From assembly GCA_031290205.1 (NCBI GenBank), contig JAITNZ010000152.1, positions 1-14,929 of the forward strand: DNA of 14,929 nt. The letters run 5' to 3'. Below the pieces are notes generated by a model that saw only the letters and a list, made by a program, of their open reading frames with translations, was not told where the DNA came from and ran no database searches. The position numbers were made by a program, and so were the translations under genes. The DNA is from Spirochaetaceae bacterium (lineage in GTDB: Bacteria > Spirochaetota > Spirochaetia > Treponematales > Breznakiellaceae). Below are positions 1 to 5,220 of this stretch, one piece after another; the first letter of the stretch is position 1, and the number at the start of each line of letters is the position of its first letter.

Positions 1-61
1 CGACCGAGAAAGCCTTCCCCCTGTGTCCATCTGTGGACAAATTCTTAATGCGGTCGCCCGC
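1..61 (-). repeat. Inverted partial copy of the CAGGGCG repeat element
   Basis: Read on the minus strand, this stretch starts with GGGCGACCGCATTAAGAATT, runs into TTGTCCACAGATGG and ends in GGGGAAGGCTTTCTC. The same blocks occur at 4965-5120, 8398-8560 and, in part, 10628-10902. The copy is cut by the window edge. No gene is seen in 1-386; the 71-aa reading frame at 175-390 is made of repeat sequence. Confidence 0.6.
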
Positions 62-70
62 GTAGTTGCG

Positions 71-106
71 ATTTGTTCGTGCCGTTCGTGGTTAATTTTC
101 GAATTC
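71..106 (+). repeat. GTTCGTG-word repeat (M3), inverted relative to 817-861
   Basis: It contains GTTCGTG at 75 and 84 (9-bp spacing), followed by GTTAATTTTCGAATTC. The reverse complement occurs at 817-861 on the far side of the hxlR-like gene, so the regulator is bracketed by an inverted pair. A related copy lies at 8749-8782. Confidence 0.55.
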
Positions 107-120
107 GTAATTGCTGCAGC

Positions 121-326
121 CATGGGGTGCAATTTATTTTTCTGGGTAAATACTAAAAATGTGATAATGCTCTATTGCTGACGAGGGGGGCGTTGCGGGG
201 GGTATCCCCCCGCAGAGGGGGTAGGGCGCAACGCAGTGCGCCCGTAGGGGGAGACTTCCCCCTCCTCTACTGGATTACTACCATAGTGCCGGCTGATTTA
301 CCCAGAATTTGGAAGTGCACCCATCC
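121..326. repeat. R1 repeat with GC-rich hairpins, left copy
   Basis: The part from about 217 to 326 is nearly identical, in inverted orientation, to 13841-13955, with about two to four differences over 105 bases. The element looks bounded by imperfect inverted ends: ATGGGGTGCA...TTCTGGGTAAAT near 123-153 and ATTTACCCAGAATTTGGAAG with GTGCACCC near 297-322. Inside are three strong hairpins: TGCGGGGGG-TAT-CCCCCCGCA (194-214), GGGCGCA-ACGCAG-TGCGCCC (224-243) and GGGGGA-GAC-TTCCCCC (around 247-262). No protein is encoded. Confidence 0.6.
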
Positions 327-386
327 TGCTGCGTGGGCTTTTCTTATCCGTTTTTTTTCGATATATTCTGCTCAAGCTGAAAGTGC

Positions 387-752
387 CTAATCAGCGTGCC
401 TTTTAATCCCCCAGTTTGCAAGTTGCGCCAAGATGGGGACGAGATCGCCTGCGGCGCTGGTCAATGAGTATTCGACGCGGACGGGCATTTCCATAAATTG
501 TTGTCTGCTGACGAGTTTTGCTTTCTCCAATTCTTTTAATGAACTTACCAGCATCGTGTTGGTAATCCCGCGAATCTTCCGCTTAAGTTCGTTGTAGCGC
601 GTCGTGCCATCTTGATGCAGGGCGCAAAGTATCGGCACCTTCCACTTCCCGCCGATGATCTGCATCGTGCTGTCCAACGGGCACAGCTCCATGCAGGGGC
701 ACACCGCGCACGGCTTATCGGGTGAGGAATTCTTAGTAGTCATATTTTTCAT
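387..752 (-). CDS. HxlR-family winged-helix transcriptional regulator
   Basis: The 121-aa product matches the HxlR (MarR-like, DUF24) pattern. It has a cysteine-led first helix (CPLDSTMQIIGGKWK, residues 24-38), the helix-turn-helix RYNELKRKIRGITNTML (about 52-68), and the wing with LVSRQQF and VEYSLT (about 80-97). HxlR proteins are dimeric DNA-binding regulators, several of them thiol or electrophile sensors (YodB, HypR). C24 occupies the usual conserved position. Residues C15, C18 and C20 are extra and form CxxCxCxxxC. Two possible starts (752 and 743) both lack a Shine-Dalgarno; 752 is the longer reading. The gene stands alone: the kinase upstream is separated by a 215-bp repeat-filled gap. 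The target is unknown. An AGACA-N8-TGTCT dyad over the promoter suggests autoregulation. Confidence 0.9.
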   Translation of the reverse strand: MKNMTTKNSSPDKPCAVCPCMELCPLDSTMQIIGGKWKVPILCALHQDGTTRYNELKRKIRGITNTMLVSSLKELEKAKLVSRQQFMEMPVRVEYSLTSAAGDLVPILAQLANWGIKRHAD

Positions 753-756
753 ACCA

Positions 757-788
757 AGACAGTATTATATGTCTACTCATTTTGTCAA
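757..788 (-). promoter_or_regulatory. Promoter and possible operator of the HxlR gene
   Basis: On the minus strand there is a perfect TTGACA (788-783). AATACT (766-761) follows at 16-bp spacing, overlapping a perfect TATAAT (769-764) that is only 13 bp from TTGACA. The ATG at 752 lies 8 bases after AATACT or 11 after TATAAT, with no Shine-Dalgarno, so the mRNA would be leaderless or nearly so. The -10 region sits inside the dyad AGACA-N8-TGTCT (757-774), a plausible autoregulatory operator. Confidence 0.45.
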
Positions 789-816
789 TGTCTGCCGCAC
801 ATCACCCAGTAATTCA

Positions 817-955
817 GAATTCGAAAATTAACCACGAACAACACGAACCACACGAACAAATTGTGCACAATTCTCTCGATTTCTGCCTTTTTTATCGCCA
901 TTGTTCACATTATGTCTCGTCTTTGTGTGCTGTTCGTGAGGTCTGTGGTTGAATT
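817..955. repeat. Intergenic element with inverted GAATTC/CCACGAAC ends (M3)
   Basis: It begins GAATTCGAAAATTAACCAC and ends GTTCGTGAGG-TCTGTGGTTGAATTC, so its ends are imperfect inverted repeats. CACGAAC is repeated at 833, 842 and 851, exactly 9 bp apart. It fills most of the 753-967 gap between the kinase and the HxlR gene. I see no gene in it and no clear target duplication. Confidence 0.5.
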
Positions 956-967
956 CGGAACTGCTGC

Positions 968-2953
968 TTAGATGCCCAGCGCCCGCTCAATATCCCCGGA
1001 CAGGGTGGTAAGGTCGGCGATGAAGTCGGGAATCTCTAGGCGTATCGCGGCAATATCACCGTTTTTCCCCGCCTGCTCGAGGCGCGCTGCCTTCTGCGAC
1101 ATCGCTTTTGCGCTGATGTTTGCCGCCGCGCCCTTTATGGCGTGTGCCATCGTGATGAACAGCGGCAGCCCCTTGCTATCGGGCACATGGGAGAGCGTCG
1201 GCAGCCGTTCCGTCACATCCTCGCAAAAGGCGCCCAGCACATCGCGGTAAACCTCCTCCGAGCCGCCGAGCATTTCGATTCCCGCCGCCGTATCCACACC
1301 GGGAATGTGCATCCCCGCCCGGTCCTCCGGCATTTTTTCCTGCAAAAACATCGGCTTCCCCGCCTGCACATTCGGGGCTTTCTCCCGCGCTGCTGGACGA
1401 GGCGCGCACCAGCGTTCCATAATCATGTTCAGCTTTGCCAGTTCAATCGGCTTGGCAAGGTAATCGTCGAAGCCGTTTCCCAGAAAAAATTCCCGCATAC
1501 CGGTTACCGCATTGGCGGTGAGGGCGATGATGGGTGTAGTACCGCAGCCGGGGAGGGCGCGTATCTTCGCCGTAGCTTCAACGCCGTCCATGCCGGGCAT
1601 CATGTGGTCCATAAAGATGATGTCATAGCCCTTTTGCGCCGCCTTTGCAACCGCCTCCTCGCCGCTCAATGCCGTATCCACCTCAACGCCGTATTTAGCG
1701 ACAAAGCGCGACGCCACCTTGAGGTTCGTGGAGATGTCGTCCACCACGAGGGCACAGGCATTCTCCCGCACCGTTACGCTCCTAGAACAGACCGCCTCAA
1801 TTTTGGCAGGGTCTCCGGGCACGAGGGGGATGCGGGCGGTAAAGCAGGAACCTTTGCCGTAAACGCTGCGCACTTCGATAGAGCCCCCCATCAGTTCCAA
1901 GAGGTTCCGCGTGATAGCCAAGCCCAGTCCGGTGCCCGTAACCCCTCGGTTGGTGCCGGAATCAAGTTGTTGGAAGGTGCCGAAGAGCTTTGGCAGGTCC
2001 TCCTCCTTTATGCCGACACCGGTATCTTCCGCTGTTGCCACGATGAAGCGCTTACCATCCCGTTCTTCGGTAGTCATCGTGAAGCGGACGTAACCTTCAC
2101 GGGTATATTTGATCGCGTTACTCAGTATGTTGGTGAAAATCTGCCGGATTCTCCCCTCGTCGCCGAAGAGCAGTTCGGGCACCGACGGGTCGCGGAATGA
2201 GTGGAGGTTGAGGCTTTTACCGGTCGCGAGGAAGCGGTTCATCGAGCAGACTTGGTCGAAGAGCATATACATATTGTAGTGCACCGGCGCAATATCCAGC
2301 TTGCCCGCCTCAATCTTTGAAAAGTCGAGGATATCATTGATCAGGGTGAGGAGGGATTTTGACATGCGCCTAATATCGTCGAAGTAGTCCCGCTGGATTT
2401 CGTCCATATTGTCCATGCGGATAAGCTCGCTCATGCCGATGATGGCGTTCATCGGCGTGCGGATTTCGTGGCTCATGCGGGCGAGGAACTCTGATTTTGC
2501 CTTAGCTGCGGCTTCGGCGCGGTCTATCTGCGCCTGAATCTCCGCCATCAGGGCTTTGTATTCCCGCAGATCGCGGCTATATGCCATCAGTCGGCGGGTG
2601 CCGTCCGTCCAAGGCACCCGCACGAGGGTAGTCTCCACCGGCAACGGCTGTCCGGAGCCCGTCAGGTAGAGCCACTCGAAGCGCTGATAGCCTTCGTCAA
2701 ACGCCGCCTTGATCATCCGCGCCGCCTTGTCCTGTGTCTTTTCACCATCGGGTTGGAACTCGGGGTTCAGGTCATAAAAATGCTTAACATAGTCCGCTTT
2801 TTCTTTGAGCCCGAACATACGCACCGCTTCCATGTTGCAGTTCATCATATGCCCGTCCTCGCCCCAGACGGATGCGGCTAGGGGCGCCGTGTCGAGCATC
2901 ATCTGCGCCTGTATCTCAGATTCGCGAGTGTCTACGATGCCATCTACTGCCAT
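968..2953 (-). CDS. Hybrid sensor histidine kinase (PAS-HisKA-HATPase-REC-HPt)
   Basis: The 661-aa product is a complete phosphorelay in one chain. A PAS-like sensor domain (about 15-130) is followed by a short coiled coil (about 131-155) and a HisKA domain with MSHEIRTPMN (phosphoacceptor H162). The HATPase domain has the N box (N275, N279), G1 DTGVGI (310-315) and G2 GTGLGL (340-345). The receiver has acidic pair D405/D406, phosphoacceptor D449 in FMDHMMPGMDG, T479 and K501. A C-terminal HPt domain carries HAIKGAA with H604. All catalytic residues are present. No membrane segment or signal peptide is seen, so it should act in the cytoplasm on an internal signal and pass phosphate from H604 to a receiver not encoded here. 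GAGGAGAGC just before the ATG at 2953 supports the start. The signal is unknown. Confidence 0.95.
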   Translation of the reverse strand: MAVDGIVDTRESEIQAQMMLDTAPLAASVWGEDGHMMNCNMEAVRMFGLKEKADYVKHFYDLNPEFQPDGEKTQDKAARMIKAAFDEGYQRFEWLYLTGSGQPLPVETTLVRVPWTDGTRRLMAYSRDLREYKALMAEIQAQIDRAEAAAKAKSEFLARMSHEIRTPMNAIIGMSELIRMDNMDEIQRDYFDDIRRMSKSLLTLINDILDFSKIEAGKLDIAPVHYNMYMLFDQVCSMNRFLATGKSLNLHSFRDPSVPELLFGDEGRIRQIFTNILSNAIKYTREGYVRFTMTTEERDGKRFIVATAEDTGVGIKEEDLPKLFGTFQQLDSGTNRGVTGTGLGLAITRNLLELMGGSIEVRSVYGKGSCFTARIPLVPGDPAKIEAVCSRSVTVRENACALVVDDISTNLKVASRFVAKYGVEVDTALSGEEAVAKAAQKGYDIIFMDHMMPGMDGVEATAKIRALPGCGTTPIIALTANAVTGMREFFLGNGFDDYLAKPIELAKLNMIMERWCAPRPAAREKAPNVQAGKPMFLQEKMPEDRAGMHIPGVDTAAGIEMLGGSEEVYRDVLGAFCEDVTERLPTLSHVPDSKGLPLFITMAHAIKGAAANISAKAMSQKAARLEQAGKNGDIAAIRLEIPDFIADLTTLSGDIERALGI

Positions 2954-2991
2954 TTTGCTCTCCTCATAAGCGCCTGTGCCGCTTCTAAAAG

Positions 2992-3018
2992 GCTATAATT
3001 ATTCCGTGAGTTTGTCAA
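2992..3018 (-). promoter_or_regulatory. Possible promoter of the hybrid kinase gene
   Basis: On the minus strand a perfect TTGACA (3018-3013) is followed after 15 bp by TATAGC (2997-2992), about 38 bases before the ATG. The spacing is short of the ideal 17 bp, so the -10 assignment is tentative. Confidence 0.35.
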
Positions 3019-3043
3019 GGTAAGCCCTGCGAAGAAAATTGTG

Positions 3044-3053
3044 TTATCGATAA
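3044..3053. promoter_or_regulatory. Perfect palindrome TTATCGATAA between divergent genes
   Basis: This is a perfect 10-bp palindrome, flanked by TGTG on the left (sharing its first T) and, after CTA, CACA on the right. It lies between the divergent promoters of the kinase and the DUF1848 unit, a typical operator position. Any binding protein is unknown. Confidence 0.3.
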
Positions 3054-3101
3054 CTACACAGCACAGCATCTGGTCTGATTTTTCAGTGTAGTAAGCAGTG
3101 C

Positions 3102-3134
3102 GTCAGCTGACAAAATTTTTATATCTGATATACT
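3102..3134 (+). promoter_or_regulatory. Promoter of the DUF1848 unit, with a palindrome over the -35 box
   Basis: CTGACA (3107-3112), 16 bp, then TATACT (3129-3134). The -35 box is the right half of the perfect palindrome GTCAGCTGAC (3102-3111), a candidate operator. The first ATG (3142) is 7 bases after the -10 box, so transcription should begin at or next to that codon. Confidence 0.6.
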
Positions 3135-3141
3135 TAAAATC

Positions 3142-3188
3142 ATGGAAGTAGGCATCTCAAAATGAGCGAATTTCTGCGCAAAAGATGA
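3142..3188 (+). other. Two chained mini-ORFs upstream of the DUF1848 gene
   Basis: The first ATG (3142) encodes MEVGISK and stops at 3163-3165. That stop overlaps the next ATG (3162) as ATGA. The second encodes MSEFLRKR and stops at 3186-3188, again as ATGA with the ATG at 3185, which is in frame with the DUF1848 protein. The first would be leaderless and the next two starts reachable by termination-reinitiation. Both peptides are very short, so this may be a leader arrangement or chance. Confidence 0.35.
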
Positions 3189-3217
3189 AAAAGATTTTCA
3201 AAAAAGGATGGTCTCAA

Positions 3218-4153
3218 GTGATTATTAGCGCCAGCAGGCGAACCGATATTCCTTCGTATTATGCAGAATGGTTTTTCAAGCGTTTGCGCGAAAGGTATGT
3301 CCTTGTTCGTAACCCAATGAATATTCATCAGATTAGCAAAGTATCATTATTACCTGATGTTGTTGATTGTATTGTTTTTTGGACGAAGAATCCCCGCCCG
3401 ATGCTTGACAAGCTTCAGCTACTTGCCGCGTATCCCTATTATTTTCAATTTACCCTCAACTCATACGCGCAAGACATCGAGGCGGGCTTACCGGGGAAGC
3501 AGGCAATAATAGATACCTTTCAAAAACTTTCAGATACGATTGGCGCGGAAAAAGTCATTTGGCGTTATGATCCTCTCTTGATCAACGAAAAATATACGAT
3601 TTTCTATCATGTTGAAAATTTTGGCACGATTGCACATGCTTTGAGAGGCTACGCAAAAAAAGTAACCATAAGTTTTATTGATTTTTATTCAAAAATCACC
3701 AAAAACCTCAATCTTCTCGACATACACCCAATGTCTGCCGAGGATAAAGATAGCATCGCAAAACAACTATCTGCCATTGCTCGAGAAAACTGTTTTGCTA
3801 TCGATACCTGTGCGGAAGATATTAATCTATCACAATATGGCATCAGTCATGCGCGTTGTATAGATGATAGATTGATTGAACAAATAATTGGCTGCCCCTT
3901 GTCTGTTGGGAAAGATAAAACTCAACGATTAAAATGTGCATGTGTCGCAAGTGTCGACATTGGCGCTTATAACTCCTGTGCAAATGCTTGTCTGTATTGT
4001 TACGCAAATGATAATCGAAAGCGTGTTGAAGAAAATAGAAAACAGCATAGTCCCGATTCACCATTACTCATCGGTGAAGTTAGATCTGACGATGTGTGTA
4101 CTGAAAGATGCCTCGGTAGCAATAAAAAATCCCCGCTGCAAGCAGCGGAGTAG
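3218..4153 (+). CDS. DUF1848 family protein with C-terminal cysteine cluster
   Basis: The product carries the hallmarks of the DUF1848 family, whose function is not established: IISASRRTDIPSYY at the N-terminus, FWTKNPRPM, FQFTLNSY, VIWRYDPLL, SFIDFYSK, CAED, and near the C-terminus CACVASVDIGAYNSCANACLYCYAN. The last motif (CxC...CxxxCxYCYA) looks like a metal or iron-sulfur site, and the family resembles radical-SAM/spore-photolyase-like proteins; that link is inference. I chose the GTG at 3218 because family members usually begin with MIIS and AAAGGATGG lies just upstream. An in-frame ATG at 3185 would add 11 residues and couples to the mini-ORFs by ATGA. The tail after SPLLIG is unlike the usual ending and overlaps the terminator of the convergent lipoprotein gene. 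Confidence 0.88.
   Translation: MIISASRRTDIPSYYAEWFFKRLRERYVLVRNPMNIHQISKVSLLPDVVDCIVFWTKNPRPMLDKLQLLAAYPYYFQFTLNSYAQDIEAGLPGKQAIIDTFQKLSDTIGAEKVIWRYDPLLINEKYTIFYHVENFGTIAHALRGYAKKVTISFIDFYSKITKNLNLLDIHPMSAEDKDSIAKQLSAIARENCFAIDTCAEDINLSQYGISHARCIDDRLIEQIIGCPLSVGKDKTQRLKCACVASVDIGAYNSCANACLYCYANDNRKRVEENRKQHSPDSPLLIGEVRSDDVCTERCLGSNKKSPLQAAE
4125..4148 (-). terminator. Rho-independent terminator of the lipoprotein gene
   Basis: On the minus strand, CCGCTGC-TT-GCAGCGG (4148-4133) is followed by GGATTTTTT, a stem plus U-tract about 40 bases after the stop at 4188. It lies inside the last codons of the convergent DUF1848 gene. On the plus strand there is no T-tract, so it should act only leftward. 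Confidence 0.75.
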
Positions 4154-4172
4154 CGCGCAACACAGTGCGCCC
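4151..4172. repeat. Degenerate R1 hairpin core
   Basis: GCGCGCAACACAGTGCGCCC resembles the R1 core GGGCGCAACGCAGTGCGCCC of 224-243 and its inverted copy near 13929-13948. Here it sits between the lipoprotein stop codon and its terminator. Confidence 0.4.
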
Positions 4173-4187
4173 GCGTGCGCTGAATTT

Positions 4188-4640
4188 TCAGGCGATGACG
4201 ACATCTCCATTCAGAGCCCATATACGGGGACTGGGCGTGATACCCTTCTTGTTGATGGTTACCAGCACTATACCGGCGCTGTTGTCGGAAACATTTTGGA
4301 CACTAAGCGTGTAACTCCCCGCCGCCGTTTTCTTCACGGTGGTCGCCGTAATTCCCGATACAGTCGAACGTTGATACTCAAATGTGAAGAGTTCCGCCAG
4401 CACCGCCGTATCAAGCGTATCGACCAGCCCTTCAACTGCCTTACTAAAGTCGAGCGCCAGCGAAGCCGTCCAGATTTCGCCCTCACGCACTGCCACAGTC
4501 GGCTTCAACTGAATCCACTCCGCTTCAAAGCTAAGGTCTTGCCCCTGCGTCGACGCAATCACCTCGCAGGAGGCAAACACAGTAAGCGCGGTGATGAGCA
4601 TAAAACTCCCGACTGCAAAGTTTGTAATTTTATTTGTCAT
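4188..4640 (-). CDS. Putative lipoprotein with a beta-sandwich-like domain
   Basis: The product is 150 aa. It has a short positive N-terminus, a hydrophobic segment (about 8-23) and a candidate lipobox VFASC with C25. The residue at -3 is F, which fits the relaxed spirochaetal pattern better than the classical one. The mature part is rich in T, S and V and ends in GSYTLSVQNVSDNSAGIVLVTINKKGITPSPRIWAL. This resembles the Ig-like/carbohydrate-binding repeats of treponemal surface proteins, but I cannot name a family. It is probably attached to a membrane outside the cytoplasm. The start is supported by AGAGGAG six bases before the ATG. The gene stands alone, with a terminator just downstream. 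A 92-aa frame upstream overlaps its start as ATGA; whether that is translated is unclear. Confidence 0.65.
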   Translation of the reverse strand: MTNKITNFAVGSFMLITALTVFASCEVIASTQGQDLSFEAEWIQLKPTVAVREGEIWTASLALDFSKAVEGLVDTLDTAVLAELFTFEYQRSTVSGITATTVKKTAAGSYTLSVQNVSDNSAGIVLVTINKKGITPSPRIWALNGDVVIA

Positions 4641-4915
4641 AAAAAACTCCTCTGCGGGGTTTGCCCCACTTTCTTATTATTAGCCGTCCTAGGGGCGGCT
4701 TCTTTTATCAACCACTTGCGCGGCGTAAAATACAAACGAAAGAAAAATGGCATGCCCGTTTCAAATTGTGGGCGGGGTTTTTCTCCACAATGAGCACTCA
4801 ATCGCCCATCGCTTACTAAAAGCGAGGCTAAAACCGCCTGTGTCGGCTGTGGCGCCGCTAAAGGTGTGGAAAGCGAGAAAAATTCGCTGGTTTTGTCATA
4901 GCTTTTTTGAACCAT
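4637..4915 (-). other. Leader region or doubtful 92-aa ORF before the lipoprotein gene
   Basis: A frame runs from ATG 4915 to a TGA overlapping the lipoprotein ATG. It has no Shine-Dalgarno and no domain I recognise, and the DNA holds hairpins such as GTGGGG-CAAA-CCCCGC (about 4655-4670) next to the lipoprotein ribosome site. It may be a long untranslated leader of about 270 bases rather than a gene. The promoter-like boxes at 4921-4947 would serve either reading. Confidence 0.2.
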
Positions 4916-4920
4916 GTTTT

Positions 4921-4947
4921 ATTTTACCCAATTATCTAAAATGTCAA
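4921..4947 (-). promoter_or_regulatory. Possible promoter for the lipoprotein gene
   Basis: On the minus strand a perfect TTGACA (4947-4942) is followed after 15 bp by TAAAAT (4926-4921), five bases before the ATG at 4915 and about 280 bases before the lipoprotein start. The spacing is suboptimal. Confidence 0.35.
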
Positions 4948-4964
4948 GGAGAAAGTACCGCAGG

Positions 4965-5166
4965 CAGGGCGAGCGCATTAAAAATTTGTCCACAGATGGA
5001 CACAGATTAACACAGATTTTCACTTCAGAAAGCCCTACAATGGAGTGCGCGGCAAGGAGCATGGCAGCGAGCGTGTGCGCGTAGCGCGTAACGCCGCGTA
5101 CCTGAGAAAGCCTTCCCCGTATCTGTGGACATTCTTCTTCAGCATTTTCAAATTATCCGTGAATAG
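4965..5166 (+). repeat. CAGGGCG repeat element, second copy
   Basis: It starts CAGGGCGAGCGCATTAAAAA, then has CACAGAT at 4991, 5001 and 5011 (exact 10-bp spacing). A GC-rich module (5041-5120) contains GGCAAGGAGCATGGCAGCGA and GAGAAAGCCTTCCCC. Positions 5119-5154 match 10719-10754 with one difference. GTCCACAGAT (4988) pairs with ATCTGTGGAC (5121), giving a 10-bp inverted repeat. No right-hand terminal repeat is visible, so the copy looks truncated. Confidence 0.6.
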
Positions 5167-5185
5167 ATGCGCATTGAGGGGAGTA

Positions 5186-5214
5186 TTGGGAAAATCAGCG
5201 TGATGCTGTATACT
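5186..5214 (+). promoter_or_regulatory. Promoter of the RND gene, predicting a leaderless mRNA
   Basis: TTGGGA (5186-5191), 17 bp, then TATACT (5209-5214). Six bases (TAACCC) separate the -10 box from the ATG at 5221, so the expected transcription start is the A of the start codon. No Shine-Dalgarno is present. Confidence 0.6.
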
Positions 5215-5220
5215 TAACCC

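Noticed and set aside
175..390. 71-aa plus-strand frame at the left edge
   Set aside because: It is made of the R1 repeat; the peptide DLPRIWKCT recurs from the inverted copy near 13870, so it reflects repeat DNA.
1142..2200. 352-aa plus-strand frame
   Set aside because: It lies wholly opposite the hybrid kinase gene, whose domains are clear. Its sequence is rich in H and R and matches no fold; it is a shadow of GC-rich coding DNA.
3936..4793. 285-aa plus-strand frame after the DUF1848 gene
   Set aside because: It overlaps the end of the DUF1848 gene, passes through the lipoprotein gene on the other strand, and shows no domain.
4991..5017. CACAGAT repeats as a CRISPR array
   Set aside because: The words are 7 bases at 10-bp spacing, with no repeat-spacer structure of the right size and no cas genes.
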